Assembly: GCF_016902535.1 (NCBI RefSeq)
Contig: NZ_JACSNY010000001.1
Coordinates: 62,001 to 126,000 of the forward strand
Direction of reading: 5' to 3'
Length of the DNA stretch: 64,000 nucleotides
From: Anaerotignum lactatifermentans
Lineage (GTDB): Bacteria; Bacillota; Clostridia; Lachnospirales; Anaerotignaceae
The notes beneath the pieces were generated by a model that saw only the letters and a list, made by a program, of their open reading frames with translations, did not search any database and was not told the origin of the DNA. This document shows, piece after piece, positions 17,045 through 25,163 of the stretch. Each line of letters starts with the position of its first letter. Positions within the stretch are counted from its first letter, which is position 1. The translations under genes were made by a program, and so were the position numbers.

Positions 17045-18154
17045 TTAAATAACCCCCAGCAGCAGTACGGCACAGAACAAAAACATGACTTCCGCCAAAA
17101 ATACCACCCCCAACAGCAAAGCCATATACTCTCCCGCCGCGCTGACGCACTGCACCAGACGTTCCTCGCAAAAAGACTCCACTGCCGCTGCCGCGAAATA
17201 GAAAATCAATGTCATCACCGCCAGCTTCACGCAGATAGGCAGGCACAGCAGCAAAAGCAGCACCGCTGCCGCCGCTAACGTACCGTTTCGCAAAGTGCCG
17301 GAAACAGCCGCCGCCGTATCCACCGCCCCGCCCATAACATTCCCTACTACCGGCACAGCGTTCACAGCGATTTTCGCCGTCCGCACCGCCAGAGAATTGA
17401 TGGCGCCGCCGCCGATCTTCTGTAAAGACAGCAGCAGCATAAACACCACAGCGAATCCCTTTACTCCCCAGGACATTCCTTTTTTCAAAAGCTCCGCCAG
17501 ACGTCCCGTTACAGGCTTTTCCGAAAGGCAGTCCGTCATAGCCAGTCCTACCGCCAAAAATACTCCCGGAACGATGAGGCGTCGGATGGCATAAACCATG
17601 AGCGTGCATCCCCCCATCATGGTGGGCCCCATCAAAGCCGTCTGCGTCAGATTTCCCGAGGATGCCGCCAGAACCAGAAATGCCGGCAGCATCGCCGTAA
17701 ATATGGAGCCAATCAGGTCAATTCTCTCCACAACGGCCTCTGTTATCTCAAAAAATGTGGATAAAATCACCACAATCAGCACCATATAGCAGACATAGAA
17801 GCCCATATCCCCCACTTGTCTTCCGTGAAAGGAAAGGCTTACATTCCGTAGGATCGCCGCCAGAACCACCACCAGCAGCAGCTGGATCAACAAAGACTTC
17901 TGGGCCGCCAGTTCTCCAAAGGCCATCTCCCACAGCCTGTCCGCCCAGTCCTCCATGGAAAAGCTGTACTCTCCCATCAGTATCTCTTCGATCAGTTGGG
18001 AAAGGCTGGTTCCCGCCCCCGCTTCCTCCGCCATCTCATCCGCCCGAGACAGTTCCAGATCCTCCAGCTGAGACAAGGCCAGATCTGAGGCGTAAGCCAT
18101 TTTGGGGAACAGCAGCATCACCAGCGTCAGCAGTATCCCCATGCATTTTTTCAT
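17045..18154 (-). CDS. spoIIIAE: stage III sporulation protein AE
   Basis: The large polytopic membrane protein of the mother-cell channel complex. 369 residues with a signal-like N-terminus (cleavage plausible after AYA near residue 22), then about seven hydrophobic segments from residue 85 on. The PVVGNVMGGAVDT region near 268 is family-typical. GGGGGAG stands before ATG 18152-18154. Expected to be required for sigma-G activity in the forespore, as in Bacillus. Confidence 0.93.
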   Translation of the reverse strand: MKKCMGILLTLVMLLFPKMAYASDLALSQLEDLELSRADEMAEEAGAGTSLSQLIEEILMGEYSFSMEDWADRLWEMAFGELAAQKSLLIQLLLVVVLAAILRNVSLSFHGRQVGDMGFYVCYMVLIVVILSTFFEITEAVVERIDLIGSIFTAMLPAFLVLAASSGNLTQTALMGPTMMGGCTLMVYAIRRLIVPGVFLAVGLAMTDCLSEKPVTGRLAELLKKGMSWGVKGFAVVFMLLLSLQKIGGGAINSLAVRTAKIAVNAVPVVGNVMGGAVDTAAAVSGTLRNGTLAAAAVLLLLLCLPICVKLAVMTLIFYFAAAAVESFCEERLVQCVSAAGEYMALLLGVVFLAEVMFLFCAVLLLGVI

Positions 18155-18166
18155 AGTTTCTCCCCC

Positions 18167-18550
18167 TTACACCAGATGCAGCACCACATCCAGCAGTTCC
18201 ACCAGCACCGGCGCTGAAACAGCCATAATCAGGATCTTTCCCGCCAGCTCTATCTTAGCCGCGATGGCCGTTTCCCCGGCGTCCATACAAAGCTGGGCGC
18301 CGAACTGGGCAAGATAGGCGATGCCGATGACCTTCAGCACAATGGTAAAATATCCATCGGAAACGCCGGCCTTCTGGGCCGTTTCCTGCAATATCCCCAG
18401 CAGTTCTCCCAAGGGCGAAAGCAGAGACAAAAACAGCAGCACTCCTGTGGTCACGGAGACAAGCAGCGCCATCTGCGCATTCTCCCGGCGCAGCGTTACC
18501 GCCAAAAGCGTACCCGTCAGTCCCACCGCCGCCATCTGCGCCATATCCAT
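18167..18550 (-). CDS. spoIIIAD: stage III sporulation protein AD
   Basis: A 127-residue membrane protein with four predicted helices, related to SpoIIIAC. The GYFTIVLKVIGIAYLAQFG stretch near residue 66 is typical. Part of the polytopic membrane base of the SpoIIIA channel. The ribosome binding site AAGGGGGGA is strong. Confidence 0.93.
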   Translation of the reverse strand: MDMAQMAAVGLTGTLLAVTLRRENAQMALLVSVTTGVLLFLSLLSPLGELLGILQETAQKAGVSDGYFTIVLKVIGIAYLAQFGAQLCMDAGETAIAAKIELAGKILIMAVSAPVLVELLDVVLHLV

Positions 18551-18562
18551 ACCAATCCCCCC

Positions 18563-18757
18563 TTATAGCTGAAATAAGGTCCGGATGGTCTCAAACAGAG
18601 TGCCGATATATTCAATGACCCAGAACAGCACCAGTACCAGCCCCGCCAGCGTTGTCATCATCGCCGTTTCTTCCCTGCCTGCCCGCAGCAGAATCTGATT
18701 CAGCACCGCAACCAGAATCCCCACCGCCGCAATCCGAAATAATATGCCGATCTCCAT
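18563..18757 (-). CDS. spoIIIAC: stage III sporulation protein AC
   Basis: A 64-residue protein with two hydrophobic helices, matching the short SpoIIIAC of Bacillus in length and in the LFRIAAVGI start and REETAMM loop. ATG 18755-18757 is chosen. The longer in-frame extension upstream is only the antisense-like overlap with spoIIIAB and is Trp/Cys-rich noise. Confidence 0.93.
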   Translation of the reverse strand: MEIGILFRIAAVGILVAVLNQILLRAGREETAMMTTLAGLVLVLFWVIEYIGTLFETIRTLFQL

Positions 18758-18776
18758 GTCTCTCCCCCTCGTTTCC

Positions 18777-19298
18777 TTACAGCAGCACCACCACCAGCAA
18801 AATGCCGCCCAGCATTCCCATGCCGTAGTACAGTCTGCCGTTTTTCTCCAGTTTCCTTTGCAGGGACGCCTGCGTCTCCCGCAGATAGCCCAACAGCAGC
18901 TTCGCGCTTCCCACCTGCTGTTTTTGATCCAAAAAGCCCAGGGTTTGTCCAAAATGCAGGATCGCCTCCAGATCCACCGCCGTAAAATAGGTTTTTGGCA
19001 GATATTTCTGCCAGACCCGCTCCCAGATCTCCTCGGCTGTCTCCTGCTGCCTGCGGGCCATTTCCTCCGCCGTTTCCTGAAGAATCAGCCCCACCATGCC
19101 GCCGGTCTTGCAGCTGATACTGAAAAACACCTCCGGCAGCGGCTCAGACAAATAAGCCATGTGATTTTCCAGCAGTCCTAAGGCCCGCTCCAGCTCCTTC
19201 AAATCCGCCAGACGATATCTCTCCCGCAGGACAAAAAAAGCGCCGCTGAGCGTTGTTGTCATTAAAATCAAAATCATTCCCAGAGCCCGCAGCCACAT
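18777..19298 (-). CDS. spoIIIAB: stage III sporulation protein AB
   Basis: 173 residues, close to the Bacillus length, with an N-terminal membrane helix (about 4-22), a helical bundle that resembles type II secretion GspF domains, and a C-terminal membrane helix. ATG 19296-19298 gives a start that aligns with known SpoIIIAB N-termini. AGGAGG lies nine bases upstream. The unusual point is that spoIIIAA continues in another frame for 155 bases into this gene. Confidence 0.92.
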   Translation of the reverse strand: MWLRALGMILILMTTTLSGAFFVLRERYRLADLKELERALGLLENHMAYLSEPLPEVFFSISCKTGGMVGLILQETAEEMARRQQETAEEIWERVWQKYLPKTYFTAVDLEAILHFGQTLGFLDQKQQVGSAKLLLGYLRETQASLQRKLEKNGRLYYGMGMLGGILLVVVLL

Positions 19299-20235
19299 CC
19301 GCCGTCTCCTCCTTTCTCTGAAACAGCACAGTTCCCCTTTCATCCAGAATCCGCTCTACTATTCCCGCGCCTCTGTCCGCCGACAGAAAAATGTATCGTT
19401 TCAACATTCCCTGCCGCGCCATATGACAGGGAAGTTTCCGCCGCAGGATATCCTCCATGGAACTGCCATGCATGGTACAGAGAATTTCCACGCCGCCATG
19501 AACCATAGCCTCTACCGCTTCATATTCCTCCTCCCGCCCCAGCTCGTCCGCCGCGATGATCTCCGGCGACATACTGCGCAGCAGCATTTCCATGGCCTGG
19601 GCCTTAGGGCAGCCATACATAATATCTGTGCAGGGTCCCAGCTCCATCTGTGCCAGCCCGTCCCGCATCCCGGCAATCTCTCCCCGCTCATCGGCCACGC
19701 CAATGGTGATCCCGCTCCTGCTAAGACAGCGGATCATTTCCCGCAGCAGCGTTGTCTTCCCGCATCCCGGCGGCGAAATCAGTACTGAGGACAGAAAACG
19801 GTCTCCTTCCTGTACAAAAGGCAGAATTTTTTCCGCACAGCCAAACACCTGCCGTGCCACACGGATATTCAGAGAACTGATTTGATGCAGGGTTTTGATC
19901 CGGCCGCCCTCCATAACCGCTTTTCCGCAGAAACCCACGCGGTGCCCGCCTTCTATGGTCAAAAAACCCCTGCACAGCTCTTCCTCAAAGGCATAAAGCG
20001 AATAGGCACTGAGCTTGGAAACCGTCACTTTTATATCACGTTTCGATATTATTTTTCCCTGTTCCGGCAATACCGCATTCCCCGCCGCGTCAGGGAAGAA
20101 CCCCCTGCCGCCTGCCCGCACCCACAGGGGCTGTCCATTTCGCAGGCGGACCTCCTGTATCTGGTCCGATCCCTTTATTTTATCAAGAATATCCCCAATT
20201 TCATCGCTCAGGCACCTGCGTATTTCCTCCCGCAT
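19144..20235 (-). CDS. spoIIIAA: stage III sporulation protein AA, ATPase, with extended C-terminus
   Basis: ATPase thought to power or assemble the mother-cell-to-forespore channel, related to type II/IV secretion ATPases. 363 residues from ATG 20233-20235, which follows AAGGAGGTGAG. Walker A PPGCGKTT lies near residue 153 and an ADELG Walker B-like motif near 223. Bacillus SpoIIIAA is about 307 residues. Here the last 50 or so (from about residue 312) come from reading spoIIIAB DNA in another frame and are Gly/Asn-rich, unlike a conserved domain. The extra tail may be tolerated or may be the result of a lost stop codon. Confidence 0.93.
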   Translation of the reverse strand: MREEIRRCLSDEIGDILDKIKGSDQIQEVRLRNGQPLWVRAGGRGFFPDAAGNAVLPEQGKIISKRDIKVTVSKLSAYSLYAFEEELCRGFLTIEGGHRVGFCGKAVMEGGRIKTLHQISSLNIRVARQVFGCAEKILPFVQEGDRFLSSVLISPPGCGKTTLLREMIRCLSRSGITIGVADERGEIAGMRDGLAQMELGPCTDIMYGCPKAQAMEMLLRSMSPEIIAADELGREEEYEAVEAMVHGGVEILCTMHGSSMEDILRRKLPCHMARQGMLKRYIFLSADRGAGIVERILDERGTVLFQRKEETADVAAGSGNDFDFNDNNAQRRFFCPAGEISSGGFEGAGAGLRTAGKSHGLFV

Positions 20236-20272
20236 CCTCTCACCTCCTTTTCCAATATATTCTCCTGAAATG

Positions 20273-20300
20273 ATTTCTATGATTCCACTTTTCAAATGTT
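20273..20300 (-). promoter_or_regulatory. possible sigma-E promoter of the spoIIIA operon
   Basis: The minus strand has a CATAGAAAT (20273-20281), similar to the CATACAAT -10 of sigma-E, with AACATTT (20294-20300) upstream at a slightly short spacing of 12. The operon is sigma-E dependent in Bacillus. The match here is only fair. Confidence 0.35.
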
Positions 20301-20317
20301 ATAAATCGTGATATAAT
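20289..20317 (+). promoter_or_regulatory. promoter of the LytTR gene
   Basis: TTTTCA (20289-20294), 17 bases, perfect TATAAT (20312-20317). It overlaps the divergent spoIIIA promoter region. Confidence 0.5.
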
Positions 20318-20358
20318 AAATTGTCGAAATTTGCAAAATTCCTTAAGGAGATGTCCAT

Positions 20359-21093
20359 ATGTTCACCATACTGTTTGCTTCTTTTACCGCCTGCAACGAA
20401 AAAATCCCGCAAATACTCAGGCAAAGACTCCCGGATACCGCCATTCTGGAATGTACTACCCTGGAAGAGGCGTTTCTCCTCTGCCGCCACAGGGAAATTC
20501 ATTGTGTCCTCCTGCTGCCCGATGAGGAATTTATACAGTCACAACGGCTGTTAAAACACCTGCGGAGCAAAGAGGCTTACCATTTCACACCCGTACTGTT
20601 CCTTTCCTCCCGGCTGGAGCATCTTTTCTGGGCCTTTTGGAAATGGAACTGCTGTGAATGCTGTGTCATTCCTCTGACCAGAGAACGCCAGGAAGAGCTG
20701 GTCCGCCTTTTGCAGCACTATCACGAGATATATTGCAGAACGCGGCTGCTGCGGGAGTCCTGCTTTCGCATTGACACCCCAAAAGGGATTTTCTCCGTTC
20801 CCTATGATGACATCCTCTATATTGAAATCGTATTAAAAAAGACCATCATTCATACCAAAACCGCCGAATATGCTTTTCCTCTTCCTCTGTATAAAGTCAA
20901 GGAGGATCTGAATTGTCCCTTTATCGTTCAGACCCATCGTTCTTTTCTGGTAAATCTGCATAATATCTCCCAGATCGACAAAAGCAAATCCCCCTGGGAG
21001 ATCTCCTTTTTCCAAAGTGGAAAACATGCCTATATTAGCCGCCATTTCAAAAAATCCTTTCTGGAAAACATCCTCTCTTCCATTGGCAGCTGA
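20359..21093 (+). CDS. LytTR-family DNA-binding protein with degenerate receiver domain
   Basis: 244 residues. The C-terminal part (about 135-240) is a LytTR DNA-binding domain, with the IFSVPYDDILYIE opening, the Y-less HRSFLVNL segment near 195, and a final HFKKSF helix. The N-terminal 120 residues have the length and strand spacing of a CheY receiver, but the acidic pocket is absent and the strand that should end in the phospho-accepting Asp reads CVLLLPDEE. The conserved Lys is also missing. It is therefore probably not regulated by phosphorylation. AAGGAG precedes the ATG. No histidine kinase is nearby. Target genes unknown. The downstream SGNH gene is 58 bases away. Confidence 0.85.
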   Translation: MFTILFASFTACNEKIPQILRQRLPDTAILECTTLEEAFLLCRHREIHCVLLLPDEEFIQSQRLLKHLRSKEAYHFTPVLFLSSRLEHLFWAFWKWNCCECCVIPLTRERQEELVRLLQHYHEIYCRTRLLRESCFRIDTPKGIFSVPYDDILYIEIVLKKTIIHTKTAEYAFPLPLYKVKEDLNCPFIVQTHRSFLVNLHNISQIDKSKSPWEISFFQSGKHAYISRHFKKSFLENILSSIGS

Positions 21094-21151
21094 TTTGACT
21101 TTCTCCCTCCCCTTCTGTAAAATAAAATCAGCAGAAAGGGAGGGTCTTATT

Positions 21152-21805
21152 ATGGAAAATAAAAAAATCACCATTGTAGGGTTTGGCGACAGTTTAACTT
21201 ACGGATACGGCGTACTGGAGGATGTGGCTTATCCTTACCGTCTGTCCATGGATCTGCCGCAGATCTTCCCGCAGATCCAATGGGACATTATCAACAGTGG
21301 CATCAACGGCCAAACTACCAGAGAGGGACTGCACCGGCTACCCATGAGCGTACTAAAAAGAAAGCCGCAAATCGTACTGATCCTCTTTGGCTCCAACGAC
21401 AGCGCACTCAATGAGGGGCAATACCGCACACCTTATGAATATGAGAAAAACCTGCGGCAGATCATAGAATCCATTCTGTCCCTTTCCACCGGAAACCCTG
21501 TTTTCTCCGGGCGTTCCATTCCGGTGCTGATGACGCCGCCCTCCATGGTAGATACAGATTTCTACCCCTTTACCACCAATGACCGGCTGGAGCATTTTGG
21601 GGAGATCGTCAAAAAACTGGCGGCGGAATACGGACTGCCTCTGATCGACCTTTTCTCCGCCTATCAGGAAATCAAAGAAAAAGCAGACTATGAGGCCTGC
21701 TTCCAATATGACGGTATTCATTTAAGCCCCAGGGGCTACGACATCCTGTACCGTCTGGTATTGACGGAAATCAAGCATATTCTGACAAAAACAAAGGAAG
21801 TCTGA
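21152..21805 (+). CDS. SGNH/GDSL-family hydrolase (esterase or lipase-like)
   Basis: 217 residues. The block I nucleophile motif is GDSLTYGYG near residue 11. Gly (NSGINGQT near 50) and Asn (FGSNDS near 81) oxyanion residues and the block V DGIHLSPRGY near 190 complete the SGNH set. No signal peptide is seen, so it is likely cytoplasmic. The closest pattern is the arylesterase/lysophospholipase-like group, but substrate is unknown. ATG 21152 follows GGGAGGG by eight bases. A longer reading frame starting at 21017 overlaps the regulator and is rejected. Confidence 0.88.
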   Translation: MENKKITIVGFGDSLTYGYGVLEDVAYPYRLSMDLPQIFPQIQWDIINSGINGQTTREGLHRLPMSVLKRKPQIVLILFGSNDSALNEGQYRTPYEYEKNLRQIIESILSLSTGNPVFSGRSIPVLMTPPSMVDTDFYPFTTNDRLEHFGEIVKKLAAEYGLPLIDLFSAYQEIKEKADYEACFQYDGIHLSPRGYDILYRLVLTEIKHILTKTKEV

Positions 21806-21838
21806 ACCTTACCCCAAAGAGGAAAGAGAGATGATGGT

Positions 21839-22297
21839 ATGTTTCAAAAAGCACAGGCGGAGGACTGCCGGGCCGTTTACAAGCTGATCTGTGATATGGA
21901 GCAGAAAGAACTGCCCTATGACCGTTTTCATAATATCTTTCTGGGGCAGTTGGCCCGTCCTGATTTTTACTGTCTGCTTCTGAAAGAGGAAGGACAGGTT
22001 CTGGGAATGCTGAACCTGCGTTTTGAGGAACAGCTGCATCATGCGGCGCGTATCGCCGAGATCATGGAGCTGGCGGTAGCTCCCTCCTGCCGGAACAACG
22101 GTCTGGGGAAAGCCCTGTTCCTCCACGCCTGCACTCTGGCAAAGGAGGCCGGCTGTATCCAGATGGAGGTAGCCTGCAACCAGCTGCGCAAAGATACCCA
22201 CCGTTTTTATCTGCGGGAAGGGATGCGCAATTTCCACTACAAATTTTCCAAAAGTCTTACCGGCGAAGATATGACGGAAAACCGGCTGGGCCGATAA
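21839..22297 (+). CDS. GNAT-family N-acetyltransferase
   Basis: 152 residues with the GNAT fold. The acetyl-CoA-binding pyrophosphate loop is the RNNGLGKALF segment (about 84-93), and EIMELAVAPSCR forms the preceding strand. Substrate cannot be told. It lies 33 bases after the SGNH hydrolase and ends at a strong bidirectional terminator, so the two are probably co-transcribed. The ribosome binding site (GAGAG) is modest. Confidence 0.87.
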   Translation: MFQKAQAEDCRAVYKLICDMEQKELPYDRFHNIFLGQLARPDFYCLLLKEEGQVLGMLNLRFEEQLHHAARIAEIMELAVAPSCRNNGLGKALFLHACTLAKEAGCIQMEVACNQLRKDTHRFYLREGMRNFHYKFSKSLTGEDMTENRLGR

Positions 22298-22298
22298 C

Positions 22299-22340
22299 AA
22301 AAAAGGAATGAGACCTTTTTCAGGTTCTCATTCCTTTTTT
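22299..22340. terminator. bidirectional terminator between GNAT gene and TrpXYZ-type operon
   Basis: AAAAAAGGAATGAGACC (22299-22315) and GGTTCTCATTCCTTTTTT (22323-22340) form a near-perfect stem with A/T-runs on both sides. It serves both converging units. Confidence 0.9.
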
Positions 22341-22351
22341 GTTTCCGCTGT

Positions 22352-23125
22352 TTAGTTACCGCATTCAATACTGATGGAGGTAAATACATCCAGAATGTCC
22401 TCCACCTTTGTATGTTCTTTTTCCAAACCGCCTTTGTCCATAACGATACCGCCTTTATCCATCATAATCAGACGGGTGCCGTATTCCACCGCATAACGCA
22501 GATTATGGGTTACCATCATGGCAGTCAGTTTTTTCTCTTCTACGACCTTATGGGTCAGTTCCATAATGACCTCGGCTGTTTTCGGGTCCAAAGCCGCGGT
22601 ATGTTCGTCCAGGATCAGAAATTCAATGGGCGTCAGTGTGGACATAATCAGGGCCGCCGCCTGTCTCTGGCCGCCGGAAAGGGCCCCCAGCTTTACATCC
22701 ATTTTATCCTCCAGACCCAGCCCCAGAATGGAAAGCTGTTCCCGGTAATAAGATTCTCTGGCTTTGTTGACACCAAAGCTCAAACCAAAGCGTTTGCCCT
22801 TATTGTCCGCCAAAGACATATTTTCCAGCATGGTCAGATTGGGACAGGTACCCATGGAAGGATTCTGATACACCCGTCCAATGGTCCGATACCGCTGGAA
22901 ATCCTTCATTTTGGAAATGTCTTTTCCGCCGATCAGCACCTGGCCGCCCTCAATGGGGATACTGCCGCAGATAATATTCAGCATGGAAGTCTTGCCGCTG
23001 CCATTACTGCCGACAATGGAAACAAATTCTCCGTCATTGACGGTCAGATTAAAATTATCGAAAAGACACATTTCTGTTACTGTGCCGGGATTATATACTT
23101 TTCGGATCTGTTTCAGCTCAAGCAT
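22352..23125 (-). CDS. trpZ: ABC transporter ATP-binding protein, TrpZ-type
   Basis: 257-residue ATPase that would energise uptake by the adjacent permease. Walker A GSNGSGKTS is near residue 40, the signature LSGGQRQ near 151, and Walker B LILDEHTAALDP near 172. Glutamate in DEH is present. ATG 23123-23125 overlaps the permease stop, so the pair is translationally coupled. A GTG nine bases upstream is an alternative start. The substrate is inferred from the Trp T-box upstream and from resemblance to the streptococcal TrpXYZ family. Confidence 0.88.
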   Translation of the reverse strand: MLELKQIRKVYNPGTVTEMCLFDNFNLTVNDGEFVSIVGSNGSGKTSMLNIICGSIPIEGGQVLIGGKDISKMKDFQRYRTIGRVYQNPSMGTCPNLTMLENMSLADNKGKRFGLSFGVNKARESYYREQLSILGLGLEDKMDVKLGALSGGQRQAAALIMSTLTPIEFLILDEHTAALDPKTAEVIMELTHKVVEEKKLTAMMVTHNLRYAVEYGTRLIMMDKGGIVMDKGGLEKEHTKVEDILDVFTSISIECGN

Positions 23126-24011
23126 GTTCCGCACCGCCTTTCCGTTTATTGCCCAATACCAGAATCAGCAGGAACAGCACCGCTGTCGCCAGCTTCATCA
23201 GATTGGACGGCAGCCCCAGGCTGATGGCTACCTGTATGCAGGCTTTATAGAAGATACTGCCGATCATAACGGCTGTGGTCGCTTTGACCACACTCATTTT
23301 CCGGAACAATGTCGTACCGATAATAACCGCCGCCAGACCAAATACCACCTGACCGGTACCCATGGTGCTGAAGAAGGAACGCTGTTCCTGACATACCACG
23401 GCGCCGCAAAGAGATACCAGCGCATTGGCAATGACCAGACCGATAAGTTTTACAGTCCCTTTGTCCTTCGCCAAAGTAGTAACCAATGTGGGATTATCGC
23501 CTACGGCCCGCAGCAGCAGACCATTTTTCGTTTTCAGATACCAATCCAGTACCAGCTTCACCACAATAGCCAGTATCAGAGTCACCACAAATTTCCGGTA
23601 GATCAGGGAAGCATTTCCCATAACCGCCATAATGGGGCCGGAAGTAAAAATGGTGTCGATACTGCGTTCTACCGCCAGATTGGAGCCAGCAATCTGCAGG
23701 TTAATGGAAAACAGGCCTGTCATGGTAATGATCCCCGCCAGCAGGTCTCTTACACCCAGCTTGACATGGATAAAGCCAGTCACAAAGCCCGCCACAGCCC
23801 CCACAGCCAAAGCCGCCAGCAGCGTCAGGAAGGGATTCGTGCCCTTTACCAGAAGCAAGGCGCCCACGGCAGCCCCCAGCGGGAAGCTGCCGTCTACGGT
23901 CAGATCGGGAAAGTCCAGTATTTTATAAGTGATATATACGCCGTAGGACAGCAGTGCGTAGATAAAGCCCTGTGTCAGCGTACTGATGCATAATTCAAAA
24001 ATTGCGTTCAT
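23118..24011 (-). CDS. trpY: ABC transporter permease, TrpY-type
   Basis: 297-residue permease with about eight to nine hydrophobic segments, belonging to the branched-chain amino acid-type (LivH-like) permease superfamily found in TrpXYZ systems. The DFPDLTVDGSFPLGAA stretch near residue 33 and AVGDNPTL near 170 are characteristic. Middle gene of the three-gene unit, 37 bases after the binding protein. Confidence 0.88.
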   Translation of the reverse strand: MNAIFELCISTLTQGFIYALLSYGVYITYKILDFPDLTVDGSFPLGAAVGALLLVKGTNPFLTLLAALAVGAVAGFVTGFIHVKLGVRDLLAGIITMTGLFSINLQIAGSNLAVERSIDTIFTSGPIMAVMGNASLIYRKFVVTLILAIVVKLVLDWYLKTKNGLLLRAVGDNPTLVTTLAKDKGTVKLIGLVIANALVSLCGAVVCQEQRSFFSTMGTGQVVFGLAAVIIGTTLFRKMSVVKATTAVMIGSIFYKACIQVAISLGLPSNLMKLATAVLFLLILVLGNKRKGGAEHA

Positions 24012-24048
24012 TGCGGAAACCTCTTTCTAACTGCTTTTGCTGCTTTAC

Positions 24049-25047
24049 TTACGCTTCTGCCGCCACGTCAGTAGCTACGGAAGCGATTTCTTCCGGTACA
24101 GTGATGCCCATAGCGGCTACTGTTTCGGAATTGATGTAGTATTCACATTCGGAAATGGTTTCATAAGGCATTTCCTCCGCGGTTGCTTCACCCTTCAGGA
24201 TCTTTGCCGCCATAGCGCCGGTCTGTCTGCCCAGAGCTACATATTCAATGCCGGCGGAAGCCACACAGCCCAGTTTTACCTGTTCGATCTCGCTGCCATA
24301 AACAGGGATGCCTGCGTCATTTGTTTTTTCCAGAATGGAGGGCAGTACATCCACTACAGTATTATCTGTCAGATTTGTAAAGCAGTCAACGCCTTTGGAG
24401 ATCAGTGTATCCGCTGCCTGTACTACCTCAGACTGCTGTGTTACGCCGATGCTTTCAATAGTAAAACCGTAGGAAGGCGCTTTTTCCTCATATTCCTTGA
24501 TAGCGGAAACAGAGTTGGGTTCGCTGGTGGTATACAGGATACCAATGGTCTTTGCTTCCGGCTGCAGATCACGGATCAGCTGCAGCTGCTGGTCGATGGG
24601 CAGTTTATCGCTGGTGCCTGTGATGTTGCCGCTGTCCAGCTTTGCTTCCACAGGGTCTGTGATCGCTGTAAAGATAACGGGAATATTCTTATCCTCTGCC
24701 GCTGCGTAGCAGGCTGTTGCGGAAGGTGTCGCGATACCGCACATCAGCGCTACATTATTTGCGGAGAAGTTCTGGGCGATCTGTGTTGCCAGCTGTGTAT
24801 CGGAATCGGCGTTCTGGTAATCAATGACAAAATCCACACCTTCTACCAGGCCGCTTTCTTCCAGCCCCTGAATAAAGCCTTCCCGGCAGTTATCCAAAGA
24901 AGCGTGTTCCGCGAACTGAGAAATGCCGATAACGGGGATATCGCCACTGGCGCTGTCACTGCCGGAAGCATCTGAGGAACCGCCGCAGCCTGTCAGTGCC
25001 ATTGCTGTCATTACCATTGCCATTGTCAAAGCCATCATTTTTTTCAT
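24049..25047 (-). CDS. trpX: ABC transporter substrate-binding lipoprotein, TrpX-type
   Basis: 332-residue lipoprotein. The signal peptide ends in lipobox LTGC with C21 as the lipidated residue, followed by a Ser/Gly/Asp linker. The mature part is a TrpX-type (PF04392) binding protein with the IGISQFAEHASLD start and GILYTTSEPNS hinge region. It captures substrate outside the membrane. First gene of the operon. The leader carries a Trp-specific T-box, so tryptophan is the probable ligand. GGAGAG precedes ATG 25045-25047. Confidence 0.9.
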   Translation of the reverse strand: MKKMMALTMAMVMTAMALTGCGGSSDASGSDSASGDIPVIGISQFAEHASLDNCREGFIQGLEESGLVEGVDFVIDYQNADSDTQLATQIAQNFSANNVALMCGIATPSATACYAAAEDKNIPVIFTAITDPVEAKLDSGNITGTSDKLPIDQQLQLIRDLQPEAKTIGILYTTSEPNSVSAIKEYEEKAPSYGFTIESIGVTQQSEVVQAADTLISKGVDCFTNLTDNTVVDVLPSILEKTNDAGIPVYGSEIEQVKLGCVASAGIEYVALGRQTGAMAAKILKGEATAEEMPYETISECEYYINSETVAAMGITVPEEIASVATDVAAEA

Positions 25048-25110
25048 AGTAAATCTCTCCTTTTTTCTCTTAATTTTTTGATCTATCCATAAATTGTGTC
25101 CTGTTCTTTT

Positions 25111-25152
25111 TTACCAGATTCGCCATCGTTTGCCGGGTAACTTCATATTCAT
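25111..25152 (-). CDS. candidate 13-residue Trp-containing leader peptide upstream of trpX
   Basis: After the T-box terminator T-run, a perfect AGGAGG (25156-25161) stands three bases before an ATG (25150-25152) that opens the short frame MNMKLPGKRWRIW followed by TAA (25111-25113). Two of its 13 codons are TGG, the last one just before the stop. The second ATG (25144-25146) sits at a more usual nine-base distance and gives an 11-residue form. The gap from its stop to the trpX start is 63 bases. It is absent from any list of long reading frames because of its size. A Trp-rich leader peptide after a Trp T-box is known in the Bacillus rtpA operon. This one is not a homologue that I can prove by sequence. 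Confidence 0.5.
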   Translation of the reverse strand: MNMKLPGKRWRIW

Positions 25153-25163
25153 CGACCTCCTGC

